A stretch of DNA of 64,000 bases from Chryseobacterium gleum (GCA_945897805.1 CAMDFX010000001.1:434001-498000), one strand, 5' to 3'. Counted from the stretch's first letter, positions 1 to 8,288 are shown. Notes: a model not told the origin generated them from the letters alone. Numbers and translations are program-made.

Positions 1-1324
1 AATTTCGCTTTTTTGTTTGGCTAAAAGCAGGCTTTAAAATCACCAAAATGGTTAACAAAATCCAATAACTAAATTGTCCAGTGTAGAAATTTCTCGCAAA
101 AATGAACGCAATCAAGCAGACAATTGCCACTCTAAAGGAATGCCTGAAAACAGAAGATTTAAATGTCAAATTTTCACGAAATATTTGCCAATTGAGATGT
201 TGATGTGTCGCTAAACTGTGAATTTCATTTTTTCTGGCGTCTGAGATATTTGTTTTTGCCTGGTGATAAGTATACATTTTTTCAACACGTTGCGTCATGT
301 TTCTTAAGTTAACCAATATCTTTTTCAGTCTCACCGTTTGAATTCTTTTTTTGTCCAACGCATCGATTTGAGATTTTATTCCAACAAGTAAATCAGAGGT
401 AAGTGAGATTTTTTTTGGTGCATCGTGGTTGTGAATACAGAGGCCAATATATTTCAATTCTTCGCTCAAATTGAGAATCGTTTTTTGCAAATTAATTAGA
501 ATTTTCGTTGAATTGTATTCAGCATGCAAAACTTCATAATTCTGATGACTTTCCATCGCATGTTCATATAAATCAACGACATCGATGAAAGACATAATCA
601 ATAAATTTCCTTGTGGACAAGAATCTTTGAGCAGTTTTCTAGTTTTAAAAAGAATTTCTCGCACGTTTTCTTGTGCTTGATTTACTGAAATTTGTTGGTC
701 AATTAATGCCTTTTGATTGGTATCAAAGTCAATTCTTGAATCATAGAAATCACTTTTGATTTTAATATATTTGGCAATTTCGAAGATACATTCTCCAAGT
801 ATTTGTTCAGCAGGTCGATAAGGTAAAACTTGCGTAAGTGTCATGCTGAAAAGGAAGTACCAAATTCCTCCAGATACCAAAAGTAAAGCATAAACAAGCG
901 TTTCAATTGCATTTAAATGTTGGTCAATTCCCACAACCATTACCAAAAGTGCTGCTATTCCTAGCGAGGAGGCTCTAGCACCATAAACAGTGAGCATGGA
1001 GAAAATGAAGCAAAATATTGGGATTTCAAAAGCGAGTAGAATTCCAAATTTGTTTGTGAAACCGATAATTAATGCCATAACAAAAATGAAGACATTCGCT
1101 GCAATCATGGCGTTTCTTTTGTGAGAAATCGCTCCAGGATTATCGGTGATACTCACAAATAATGCGCCTAGCGAAATGGTTATTCCAACTTGAAGTTGGT
1201 CAAATTGAAAGCAAATGATTGATGGTAAAATAACGCCCAAAGTGATTTTGAGACCGTCGTAAAAGTATTGACTTAAAAGAAATTGTTTGAATTTTGAGAC
1301 AGATTTTGAAATCGGCAATTGCAT
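1..1324 (-). CDS. FUSC family (YccS/YhfK-like) inner-membrane protein, 3' end outside the window
   Basis: An uninterrupted minus-strand frame starts at ATG 1324 (MQLPISKSVSK) and runs off the left edge, giving about 441 residues. A hydrophobic block at about residues 25-165 is followed by a long polar, helix-rich region, and a second hydrophobic block begins near residue 390 (RVAIVCLIAFIFA). This alternation of membrane bundle, cytoplasmic part and second membrane bundle is typical of the FUSC/YccS family, whose full members are about 700 residues. Members are putative efflux or aromatic-acid exporters; the substrate is unknown. No upstream in-frame ATG is seen. The gene is incomplete only because the window ends. 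Confidence 0.75.
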   Translation of the reverse strand, partial: MQLPISKSVSKFKQFLLSQYFYDGLKITLGVILPSIICFQFDQLQVGITISLGALFVSITDNPGAISHKRNAMIAANVFIFVMALIIGFTNKFGILLAFEIPIFCFIFSMLTVYGARASSLGIAALLVMVVGIDQHLNAIETLVYALLLVSGGIWYFLFSMTLTQVLPYRPAEQILGECIFEIAKYIKIKSDFYDSRIDFDTNQKALIDQQISVNQAQENVREILFKTRKLLKDSCPQGNLLIMSFIDVVDLYEHAMESHQNYEVLHAEYNSTKILINLQKTILNLSEELKYIGLCIHNHDAPKKISLTSDLLVGIKSQIDALDKKRIQTVRLKKILVNLRNMTQRVEKMYTYHQAKTNISDARKNEIHSLATHQHLNWQIFRENLTFKSSVFRHSFRVAIVCLIAFIFARNFYTGQFSYWILLTILVILKPAFSQTKKRN

Positions 1325-1432
1325 GTGCAAAGATAAGTATGATGTTCTGAATTCGCAGGAAGGTCGGGCTATTTTTAAGGTTTGTTAACGATATTCTTAG
1401 AATAATTTAATCTTTTTTATTTAGAATGATTC

Positions 1433-1459
1433 TTTGTAAGGAATAAAATTATATCTTTG
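1433..1459 (+). promoter_or_regulatory. Bacteroidota promoter for the small Cys-rich ORF
   Basis: TATCTTTG at 1452-1459 matches the -7 element TAnnTTTG, with a TTTG at 1433-1436 as candidate -33 element (15-bp spacing, shorter than usual). The ATG follows 19 nt downstream, which supports expression of the tiny ORF and possibly of the genes after it. Confidence 0.6.
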
Positions 1460-1478
1460 TGGCGTCAAAAAAAAATAA

Positions 1479-1622
1479 ATGCAACAACAAGTTTTACCGA
1501 TTTCACAAGATATTTATAGTCAATCAGTGACTTGCAATAATTGCAGTTGCGGTAAGAAAAAAGATTGTTGCAAGAAATACAAAAGAAAAGGTATTCATTG
1601 TAAAAAATGCCCAAAATTGTAA
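1479..1622 (+). CDS. 47-residue Cys/Lys-rich small protein, unknown function
   Basis: ATG 1479 to TAA 1620-1622 encodes 47 residues. The second half has seven cysteines arranged C-x2-C-x-C, then CC, then C-x2-C (Cys 19, 22, 24, 30, 31, 41, 44), interspersed with many lysines. That spacing suggests metal or Fe-S binding, or disulphides, but I do not recognise the family. There is no signal peptide. A strong promoter sits directly upstream and the next gene starts 42 nt after the stop, so it could be the first gene of an operon with the exported protein and the GDPD-like lipoprotein. It is short enough to be missed by ordinary gene callers. Confidence 0.55.
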   Translation: MQQQVLPISQDIYSQSVTCNNCSCGKKKDCCKKYKRKGIHCKKCPKL

Positions 1623-1664
1623 TCAATCAAAAATGACTTATATTTGGAAGGAAATTTACTTTCA

Positions 1665-2168
1665 ATGCGGTACTTGTTTTTCATTTTGCTTCTTTCATCT
1701 TTAAATAGTTCGGCGCAAACTGACAGTAAATCTTTTATTGGTGCAACTTTTCAGTATAATTCCTTGGATTTTTTTCTAAATGCAAATTACAGCCGCCAGA
1801 TAAAAAAAGTAGAATTTGGCACCGGTCTGGGCTTTGGAATCAATCGCACTATTTTTCAACAAAGATTATTTCCACATTTAGCAATTTCAGGAAGTTATTA
1901 TTTTTTGAATAACGAGAAATTGCAACTTGGTCCGACGCTATTATTACAAAGTTGTGTATTGAAAGTTAACAGTCAAAAGGCACATTATTATTATTACAAT
2001 CAAATTTTTGCAGGTTATACTTTAGCGTTTGGAAAACGGCTAAAAGTTTATCAATCTACATTTTACGGAGTTTATTTAGAAACTTATTACAGTACAATTT
2101 TAAAAAAATATAATACGTTTAATAGTTTGAATATTGCAGCTCAAATTGGTTTGAAGTATGAATTATAA
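1665..2168 (+). CDS. Exported beta-rich hypothetical protein, outer-membrane barrel-like
   Basis: I chose ATG 1665 (MRYLFFILLLSS) over the in-frame upstream start at 1644 because it places a clean signal peptide at the N-terminus, with cleavage expected after SSA-Q near residue 18. The mature part, about 150 residues, alternates short aromatic/hydrophobic strands (QYNSLDFFLNANYS, FGTGLGFGIN, HLAISGSYYF, IAAQIGLKYEL) and ends with a strand-like segment, as in small 8-stranded outer-membrane barrels. No specific family is recognised. Its 3' end overlaps the next gene by 11 bp, so the two are probably translationally coupled. Confidence 0.65.
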   Translation: MRYLFFILLLSSLNSSAQTDSKSFIGATFQYNSLDFFLNANYSRQIKKVEFGTGLGFGINRTIFQQRLFPHLAISGSYYFLNNEKLQLGPTLLLQSCVLKVNSQKAHYYYYNQIFAGYTLAFGKRLKVYQSTFYGVYLETYYSTILKKYNTFNSLNIAAQIGLKYEL

Positions 2169-2952
2169 ATTTTTGTTTTTAGCGATTTTCTTATTTGCAT
2201 GTAAAAAGAAAGAAGATTTTTCTGATGTAAAAATCATAGGACATGCCGCAAGTGGACTAGAGGTTCAGAGTGCTATATTTCATGATAATTCCAAAGAAGC
2301 GGTGCAATTGGGTTTAGAAACAGAAGGTTGTGATGGCGTTGAATTGGATGTTCAACTGTCATTATCTAATCATTTATGGTTTTTTCATGACCAAACGCTT
2401 GATAAAGAAACCAATAAAAAAGGTTGTATTCCATCCTTAGATGATGCGATTTTATCAGAGGTCGAATACAAAACTTTGAAGAAAGAAAAGCTTTTATCGC
2501 TCCAAAATTTGCCTGTCAATTATTTTCAAAAAAAGGTATTGATGTTAGATGTACGACATTATGAAGTATGCAAAAATGAATTTGTGAATCCCTTAATTTT
2601 TTTCAGTGAGATAGCGAATTTTTCAGCTTTTTATGCCGGGCAAATTGATGTAAAAATACTTTTGAGCAATCCTGATTGGTTGGAAAAATTTCAAGAGTTG
2701 CCTTTTGAAATTTACTATTCAGGAGGCGATTTTATAGATGTTGAACAGAATTTAGAATTATATGATTTTGATGGGATTGTGATTAAAAATAAATATATTT
2801 CCAAGCAACAAGTGCAGGATACAAAAGCAAAAGGAAAAAAAGTGATTATCTTTGAGGTTAGAGCGCCGAAAGAAATCAAAAATGCCTTTAAAAAGCATCC
2901 TGATTTTTTGGTGACAGATGATTTGAGAGCAACAATTATAGCAAAATATTGA
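2158..2952 (+). CDS. Glycerophosphodiester phosphodiesterase-like lipoprotein
   Basis: The N-terminus (NYKFLFLAIFLFAC) is a lipoprotein signal with the lipobox Cys at residue 15, so the protein is probably membrane-anchored outside the cytoplasm. The body has GDPD family marks: an N-terminal GHAASG, then GVELDVQLS and, about 12 residues on, FHDQTL, the metal-binding E-x-D and HD motifs. The first motif is usually HRG; here the Arg is replaced (HAA), so activity may differ from classical glycerophosphodiester hydrolysis. A late DFDGIVIKNKYIS and a C-terminal FLVTDDL fit the end of a TIM barrel. The stop overlaps the next start codon (TGATG). Confidence 0.7.
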   Translation: MNYKFLFLAIFLFACKKKEDFSDVKIIGHAASGLEVQSAIFHDNSKEAVQLGLETEGCDGVELDVQLSLSNHLWFFHDQTLDKETNKKGCIPSLDDAILSEVEYKTLKKEKLLSLQNLPVNYFQKKVLMLDVRHYEVCKNEFVNPLIFFSEIANFSAFYAGQIDVKILLSNPDWLEKFQELPFEIYYSGGDFIDVEQNLELYDFDGIVIKNKYISKQQVQDTKAKGKKVIIFEVRAPKEIKNAFKKHPDFLVTDDLRATIIAKY

Positions 2953-3290
2953 TGGCAAAAAAGAAATTTACCAATGTAGTTTATTCCACAAATCCTAATT
3001 TTCAATTTGAAATTGAAGAAGAAGAATCGGTTGATACACTGGCGAAAAATCAGCAAAAATTATATGTTTCGATTGACAAGAAGCAACGTGCTGGAAAAGA
3101 AGTAACTTTGATTGAGGGATTTATAGGATCGGAAGACGATTTGAAAGAATTGGGTAAAATGCTCAAAAGCAAATGTGGCGTTGGAGGTTCGGTGAAAGAT
3201 GGAGAAATTATCATTCAAGGAAATTTCAGAGATAAAGTAATGGAATTATTGGTAAAAGACGGTTATCAAGTCAAGCGAAAAGGAGGTTAA
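2952..3290 (+). CDS. Translation initiation factor eIF1/SUI1-like protein (YciH family)
   Basis: ATG 2952 overlaps the upstream TGA, so I prefer it to the TTG one codon earlier. The 112-residue product has the compact SUI1 fold signature in its second half: K-x-VTLIEGF, a helix LKELGKMLKSKCGVGGSVKDG, and a terminal GNFRDKVMELLVKDGYQVKRKGG. Bacterial YciH-type proteins resemble eIF1 and are thought to influence initiation fidelity, but their physiological role is poorly defined. Translational coupling to a GDPD-like lipoprotein suggests convenience of location rather than shared function. Confidence 0.85.
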   Translation: MAKKKFTNVVYSTNPNFQFEIEEEESVDTLAKNQQKLYVSIDKKQRAGKEVTLIEGFIGSEDDLKELGKMLKSKCGVGGSVKDGEIIIQGNFRDKVMELLVKDGYQVKRKGG

Positions 3291-3294
3291 TATA

Positions 3295-3360
3295 TCCTGA
3301 TTCCGAAATTTTAACCACGGGAAAAACCACTAACCCATTCATTCTTTTTTGGAATCAGGA
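3295..3360. repeat. 10-bp perfect inverted repeat with a 46-nt loop after the eIF1-like gene
   Basis: TCCTGATTCC at 3295-3304 is exactly complementary to GGAATCAGGA at 3351-3360. It begins 5 nt after the stop codon of the eIF1-like gene. There is no T-run after the 3' arm, so it is not a standard terminator; the long loop is C/A-rich. It could stabilise the mRNA 3' end or be the remnant of a small palindromic element. Confidence 0.45.
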
Positions 3361-3492
3361 AATACTATTAACAAAACAAATTAATACCAAAATCTATAAT
3401 TCAAAAGTAAAGATTTTTCATGTCTACTGATAAAAAAAAATCTTAACAGTTGCTTTAATTGATTGATTAGTTTATTTTTCCACTTGATTAGT

Positions 3493-3530
3493 AAAATCAA
3501 AAATTGATCAATAATTCTATTTTTGATTTT
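3493..3530. promoter_or_regulatory. 12-bp perfect AT inverted repeat upstream of the CapD-type gene
   Basis: AAAATCAAAAAT at 3493-3504 and ATTTTTGATTTT at 3519-3530 are perfect complements separated by 14 nt. The palindrome ends about 30 bp before the -7 element, overlapping where upstream promoter contacts would be. It could be an operator or a structural signal; its bases are almost all A/T, so chance is not excluded. Confidence 0.35.
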
Positions 3531-3559
3531 CTAAATCTTTCCATTTCGACTTAAATCTT

Positions 3560-3567
3560 TATATTTG
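3560..3567 (+). promoter_or_regulatory. -7 promoter element (TATATTTG) 3 nt before the start codon
   Basis: TATATTTG matches TAnnTTTG perfectly and ends 3 nt before ATG 3571. Transcription would start at or next to the start codon, implying a leaderless message for the dehydratase gene. Confidence 0.6.
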
Positions 3568-3570
3568 TAT

Positions 3571-5445
3571 ATGATTTTTTTAAAGTCCAATACCCCAAGA
3601 TGGGTGATCAGCTTTTTAGATTTATTTATTAGTCTCTTTTCTCTGGCATTTGCTTATTTGATTCGATTCGATTTGAAAGCTAATGAAACCTTAATTGCAG
3701 CTGAATGGGAAATTTTGTATAAATCTTTGCCAGTCTATATAATATTAAAATGGACTGTTTTCAATCTTTTTCAGATACACAAAGGTTTGGTGAGACATAC
3801 CTCAACCCAAGATTTGAAGCGTATTTTTTATGCAATTTCAACTTCCAGTATTTTATTTTTAATCTGTGGATTGATTCGTTGGAAATATTTAGATGGTTAT
3901 TTCTTGTTTCCAAGTTCAGTGTTGGTAATGGAGTTTTTGGTTAGTTTTTTCTTGATGATTTCCATGCGATTTTCTGTGAAAGTGATTTACCTTGAGTCAA
4001 TTAAAAGTAAAGAGAACAAGCAGAGAGTATTGATTTATGGCGCTGGAGTTTCGGGATTAATAACCAAAAGAACGATAGAAAAAGACAATCATGTTAGTTA
4101 TGAAATTATTGGATTTATTGATGATAATCCAAAATTGAAAGGCACAAGATTAGAAGGTGTTAAAATTTTTCATACTTCTCAAACTCATAAATTGATTAAG
4201 TCAGAAGGAGTTACAGAGTTAATTATTGCAATCCAAAATCCAAATGAAATTTACAGAAAAGAAATAGTAGAAATTTGTTTGGAAGAGAAAGTTAAGGTGC
4301 AGCAGGTGCCGAGTGCTAAAAGTTGGATTAATGGCGAATTCTCGACTAAACAAATTAATAAAATCAAGATTGAAGATTTATTGGGTCGCAAACCAATTTT
4401 GCTAAATGCTGATAAAATTGCGGCTGAATTAAAAGATAAAGTAATTTTAGTTACTGGCGCAGCAGGATCAATAGGAAGTGGAATAGTGCGTCAAATTGGT
4501 GATTATGAGCCTAAATTAATTATACTTTTAGATCAAGCTGAATCACCGATGTACGATTTTCAGAATGAATTGATATTTCAATTTCCTCATTTACATTTTG
4601 AAGTTGTGATAGGAGATATTCGAAACAAAGAACGAATGAATCATTTGTTTGAAACGCACAAACCCGCATTTGTTTATCACGCAGCAGCATACAAACATGT
4701 TCCTTTAATGGAGGATAATCCTACGGAGGCAGTGAGCACAAATATTGGAGGGACAAAAATATTGGTTGACTTAGCGATAGAATATGAGGTCGAAAAATTT
4801 GTAATGATTTCAACTGATAAAGCTGTAAATCCGACAAATGTTATGGGAGCATCCAAGCGCATTGCGGAAATGTATGCACAGTCAAAAAATGGCGGATTTA
4901 CCAAGTTTATAACCACTAGATTTGGTAATGTTTTGGGCTCTAATGGTTCAGTGATTCCTTTATTTACAAAACAAATTGAGCAAGGAGGTCCAATTACCTT
5001 GACAGATGCCAATGTTACTCGTTTTTTTATGACAATTCCTGAAGCTTGTCAATTGGTTTTGGAAGCTGGTAATATGGGAAATGGTGGAGAGATTTTTGTT
5101 TTCGACATGGGTAAATCAGTAAAAATTATTGATTTAGCTAAAAAAATGATTCAGTTGAGTGGATTGGAAGAAGGAAAAGATATTGAGATAAGAGTCACTG
5201 GTTTAAGGCCTGGTGAAAAATTATATGAAGAATTATTAGCTTCCGAAGAAAATACAATCTCAACTTATCATCCTCAGATTTTGATAGCAAAAATTCGTCC
5301 TTTGAATGATGAAATATTGTTAGAAATTGAAGATTTGATTCAATTATTTCAGCATCAAAATAATGAGTTAATTGTAACGAAAATGAAATCTTTGGTTCCA
5401 GAATATATCAGCAACAATTCAGAATTCTCAAAACTTGATAAATGA
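3571..5445 (+). CDS. Membrane nucleotide-sugar 4,6-dehydratase, CapD/WbpM/FlaA1 type
   Basis: ATG 3571 was chosen over the TTG at 3565 because the latter lies inside the promoter element. The 624-residue protein has four N-terminal membrane helices within about residues 8-135, a first nucleotide-binding fold (VLIYGAGVSG near 150) and the catalytic SDR domain starting with VTGAAGSIGSG near 294. The catalytic stretch STDKAVNPTNVMGASK near 414-429 has Met where ordinary SDRs have Tyr, as in WbpM-type dehydratases. These enzymes convert UDP-GlcNAc-type sugars to 4-keto-6-deoxy forms for capsule, O-antigen or glycoprotein glycans. It overlaps the next gene by 4 bp (ATGA). It stands alone rather than inside a glycan cluster. 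Confidence 0.9.
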   Translation: MIFLKSNTPRWVISFLDLFISLFSLAFAYLIRFDLKANETLIAAEWEILYKSLPVYIILKWTVFNLFQIHKGLVRHTSTQDLKRIFYAISTSSILFLICGLIRWKYLDGYFLFPSSVLVMEFLVSFFLMISMRFSVKVIYLESIKSKENKQRVLIYGAGVSGLITKRTIEKDNHVSYEIIGFIDDNPKLKGTRLEGVKIFHTSQTHKLIKSEGVTELIIAIQNPNEIYRKEIVEICLEEKVKVQQVPSAKSWINGEFSTKQINKIKIEDLLGRKPILLNADKIAAELKDKVILVTGAAGSIGSGIVRQIGDYEPKLIILLDQAESPMYDFQNELIFQFPHLHFEVVIGDIRNKERMNHLFETHKPAFVYHAAAYKHVPLMEDNPTEAVSTNIGGTKILVDLAIEYEVEKFVMISTDKAVNPTNVMGASKRIAEMYAQSKNGGFTKFITTRFGNVLGSNGSVIPLFTKQIEQGGPITLTDANVTRFFMTIPEACQLVLEAGNMGNGGEIFVFDMGKSVKIIDLAKKMIQLSGLEEGKDIEIRVTGLRPGEKLYEELLASEENTISTYHPQILIAKIRPLNDEILLEIEDLIQLFQHQNNELIVTKMKSLVPEYISNNSEFSKLDK

Positions 5446-5840
5446 AAATTGAACCAGCGAAAATTCAAGTTCGATTCAGTGATTGCGACATGATGGGACA
5501 TGTAAACAATGCCGTTTATTTGAGCTATTTTGAAATGGCGCGCATTCACTATTTTGGTATGCTTTTGTCAAAGGACCGTGATTGGAAAAAAAACGGTGTT
5601 TTGTTGAGAAAAAACGAAGTTGAATATTTGAGCCCAGTTTTACTGCATGATTTGCCTGAAATTTCAGTTTTTTTGGAACATATTAGATCTAAAAGTTTTA
5701 CTGTAACCTACGAATTGAAAGTAAATGGTGAGTTGCGAACTATTGGGAAATCTGTTTTGGTTTGTTACAATTCGATTGAAAATAAGTCGATTGAAATAAC
5801 AGATGAATTGCGTTCAGCTTTAGAAAATATTAGAAAATAA
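5442..5840 (+). CDS. Acyl-CoA thioesterase, 4HBT/YbgC-like hotdog fold
   Basis: The 132-residue protein shows the 4HBT pattern: IQVRFSDCDMMGHVNNAVYLSYFEMARIHYF-type N-terminus, in which the Asp of DMMGHVNN is the usual catalytic residue, followed by a beta sheet ending FTVTYELKVNGELRTIGKSVLVCYN. Family members hydrolyse acyl-CoA or 4-hydroxybenzoyl-CoA-like thioesters in the cytoplasm. The start codon overlaps the stop of the dehydratase (ATGA), so translation is probably coupled, but no metabolic link is evident. Confidence 0.85.
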   Translation: MKIEPAKIQVRFSDCDMMGHVNNAVYLSYFEMARIHYFGMLLSKDRDWKKNGVLLRKNEVEYLSPVLLHDLPEISVFLEHIRSKSFTVTYELKVNGELRTIGKSVLVCYNSIENKSIEITDELRSALENIRK

Positions 5841-5855
5841 CATTAAAATCAAGTT

Positions 5856-6884
5856 ATGAATATTCGTGAATTTTTGATGATAATACTTTTAGGATTTGTT
5901 GCAACTTTTGTGTTTTCTCAAGGAGATATTTCTGTAGGAAATAAAAAGCCAAAATGCTTCGAAAGAGCAGAATCTCAAAAAAATAAGAAGTTTGTAGATT
6001 GGGAATGCGGCAAAATTGCGGGAATTGTAGATTGTAATGAAAAGTTGGAATACGATGAAGGCAGTAATACCATTTTTTCTGGTTCTTCTGGCTCTCCTTT
6101 TACAGGTAGATGTGAAACTTGCCACCAAAATGGAATTTTAGAAAGAAGAATTACTTTCATGAATGGAAAGGAAGATGGTGCCGATACAACTTATTATCAG
6201 ACTGGTTGTGTGATGGTTGTGAGAAATCATATTTTGGGAAAAGAAAATGGAAAATGGTTGTTTTTTTATGATAGCACTAATTATGTTGCGTGGGAAATGA
6301 ATTATTTGATCGGACAAAAACATGGAAGACAATTGTTTTTTAGTCCAAAAGGTGACACAACTTTGGAGGAAAATTATAATAATGGTCTGCTAAACGGTGT
6401 AAAAAAGACTTATTTCAGAAATGCGAAATTAGAAAAAGAAGTTCATTATAAGAAAGGAATTATTGACGGAACTTTTCTCGTTTACAACAAAGAAGGTAAA
6501 TTAATTCAAAGCAGCAATTACAAAGAAGGTAAGAAAAATGGTGTTTTTACCTATTATTACGATGACGGAACTTTGTTAAGAACTGAAAATTGGATTTCTG
6601 ATGTTAAGAATGGGGAATTTAAAACACTTTATTATCAAGGAGCGATTCAAAAAGTGGAGAATTACAAGAAAGGTTTGAAAGAAGGTTGGTTTGAGGATAG
6701 AGACTCGCAACAAGTTGTTAGACGTCGGGCGTTGTACAAAAAAGATGTCATGATAGAAGAGCATCTTTTTGATGATGAAGGCAAAGAAATTAGCACTTTT
6801 GGAGGAGCAGCAAAAAAGGGAGCGGAAGACGATGCGATGCCGGCTGACCCAAAGAAGAAAAAAACGAAAAAAGAGAAAAAGTAA
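5856..6884 (+). CDS. Exported YwqK-type (MORN-like) repeat protein with Lys-rich tail
   Basis: A signal peptide (LMIILLGFVATFVFSQ) precedes a Cys-containing region with CETCHQNG, then about seven copies of the 22-24 residue motif G-x-x-x-G-x-W/F-x-x-Y/F (KENGKWLFFYDS, LLNGVKKTYF, IIDGTFLVYN, KKNGVFTYYY, VKNGEFKTLYY, LKEGWFEDRD) between about residues 130 and 290. Databases often label such proteins as YwqK-family antitoxins, but no toxin partner is present, and in Bacteroidota they are mostly exported proteins of unknown role. The last 20 residues are Lys-rich. It converges with the isochorismate synthase gene, with only 2 bp between stops. Confidence 0.75.
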   Translation: MNIREFLMIILLGFVATFVFSQGDISVGNKKPKCFERAESQKNKKFVDWECGKIAGIVDCNEKLEYDEGSNTIFSGSSGSPFTGRCETCHQNGILERRITFMNGKEDGADTTYYQTGCVMVVRNHILGKENGKWLFFYDSTNYVAWEMNYLIGQKHGRQLFFSPKGDTTLEENYNNGLLNGVKKTYFRNAKLEKEVHYKKGIIDGTFLVYNKEGKLIQSSNYKEGKKNGVFTYYYDDGTLLRTENWISDVKNGEFKTLYYQGAIQKVENYKKGLKEGWFEDRDSQQVVRRRALYKKDVMIEEHLFDDEGKEISTFGGAAKKGAEDDAMPADPKKKKTKKEKK

Positions 6885-6886
6885 TT

Positions 6887-7867
6887 TTACAGATTTCTCA
6901 TTACATTCAAAAGCGTTTGACTTTTGTTTTCGGTTTCTTCCCACTCCATTTCAGGAATAGATTGTGCCGTGAAACCTCCACCAATATACAAGTAAGCGTT
7001 TTTTTCTTGAATTTGGGCACATCTTAAATTTACGAATAAGCGCGCGGAATCTTCTGAAATCAATCCAATTATTCCAGTATATATTTCCCGATGGTGATTT
7101 TCTAATGTTTGGATTAAAGAGATTGCCTCAGCTCTTGGTAAACCGCTGACGGCAGGAGTTGGGTGCAGTTTTAATGCGATTTCAAGAGGTGAAATACCAG
7201 AAATTTGAGCACAGATGTCAGTTCTTAAATGTTCCACTGGTCCAGCTTCAAAATCATACGGTCCAATAATTTCAAGGCTGTCAACTTGCATTTTTTTGAG
7301 CTCATCAGCTATGAAATCAGTGACTAATTCTTGCTCAAAAATTTCTTTTTCAGTCCATTCTATATGCGCATTTACTTTTTTTGTTCCAGCCAAAGACATG
7401 GTAAAGAGATAATCATCGTGCACTTCTAGCAATACTTCAGGACTAGCGCCAATCCAAGTTCCAATCAATTTGCTTGAAACTAAATAAACCAAAGCATTTG
7501 GATATTTTTTACACAGTTCTTTGAACAGTGCTACTGTTTTGCTAGAGTCAAAAACCGCCGATTTAATTCTTGTAAAAACGGCTTTTCCCAATTGAAGTTG
7601 CTGAATACAATTTAAAAATGATGTTGCTTGATTAAGGTATTCATTTTTGGTAAAAACATAAGGTTTTTCAGCATCGAAATGGCATTCGAAATCATTTGTG
7701 GAATCGTTTTCTTTAAAAATATAGCAGTTTTCTTTCAGGAAATCAGTAAAAATAAAACCGTCTTCGATAATTTCGAAATCTGACTTTTCTAGCTTTCCTT
7801 CATTGCTAATGATTTCGCCTCCAGGATATCTGTAAAGTAAATAATCTTTTGAGTTAGGATTTTCCAT
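6887..7867 (-). CDS. menF: Isochorismate synthase (chorismate-utilising enzyme)
   Basis: The 326-residue protein carries the C-terminal chorismate-binding signatures: GTWIGASPEVLL, SLAGTKK, HLRTDI, LHPTPAVSGLPRAEA, REIYTGIIG, ARLFVNLRCAQI and a final YIGGGFTAQSIPEMEWEET. The order and the Lys in AGTKK fit isochorismate synthases rather than anthranilate synthase. It would convert chorismate to isochorismate for menaquinone. It is shorter than E. coli MenF/EntC because the N-terminal part is reduced, as in many Bacteroidota homologues. The next gene upstream, 1 bp away, encodes a MenI-like thioesterase, which supports a menaquinone role over a siderophore one. Confidence 0.85.
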   Translation of the reverse strand: MENPNSKDYLLYRYPGGEIISNEGKLEKSDFEIIEDGFIFTDFLKENCYIFKENDSTNDFECHFDAEKPYVFTKNEYLNQATSFLNCIQQLQLGKAVFTRIKSAVFDSSKTVALFKELCKKYPNALVYLVSSKLIGTWIGASPEVLLEVHDDYLFTMSLAGTKKVNAHIEWTEKEIFEQELVTDFIADELKKMQVDSLEIIGPYDFEAGPVEHLRTDICAQISGISPLEIALKLHPTPAVSGLPRAEAISLIQTLENHHREIYTGIIGLISEDSARLFVNLRCAQIQEKNAYLYIGGGFTAQSIPEMEWEETENKSQTLLNVMRNL

Positions 7868-7868
7868 T

Positions 7869-8288
7869 TTACTTTTGAACGACCATTACGGTTAATCTTC
7901 CGGTACAAATTAATTTTTCAGTTTCAACACTAAAAATATCAACTTGCCAAACGTGGGTTCTTTTTCCAGCGTGCACAATTTTCCCAACTGCTCTTACAAG
8001 TCCAGATTTTATGCCACCGATATGATTTGCGTTTATTTCCAATCCAACAGGAAATTCGTTTTGCAGATCGCAAAGCAGGGCAGAACCAATAGAGCCAATA
8101 CTTTCAATCAAAACAGCACTTGCGCCACCGTGCAGTAAACCCATGGGCTGATGCGTTCTATGATCAACAGGCATTGTTGCAACGACATAATCTTCACCAA
8201 CTTCAACACATTGAATGTCTAGCAATTCCATCATCGTATTGCGATTCAATGAGTTGATTATTGTCAAATCGGTTGTATTCCATTTCAT
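7869..8288 (-). CDS. Hotdog thioesterase, MenI/YbdB-like (DHNA-CoA thioesterase candidate)
   Basis: The 139-residue product has the PaaI/YbdB-type hotdog signature HQPMGLLHGGASAVLIESIGSIGS, where HGG and the Glu form the active site, and a beta-sheet end (RTHVWQVDIFSVETEKLICTGRLTVMVV). Homologues hydrolyse aryl- or 1,4-dihydroxy-2-naphthoyl-CoA. Because it is transcribed directly before the isochorismate synthase gene with a 1-bp gap, the DHNA-CoA thioesterase of menaquinone synthesis is the most likely role. Two copies of a dispersed repeat (8371, 8551) lie upstream. Confidence 0.8.
   Translation of the reverse strand: MKWNTTDLTIINSLNRNTMMELLDIQCVEVGEDYVVATMPVDHRTHQPMGLLHGGASAVLIESIGSIGSALLCDLQNEFPVGLEINANHIGGIKSGLVRAVGKIVHAGKRTHVWQVDIFSVETEKLICTGRLTVMVVQK

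Noticed and set aside
5856-6884. YwqK protein as a true antitoxin
   Set aside because: The label comes from repeat similarity; the protein has a signal peptide and no toxin gene is adjacent.
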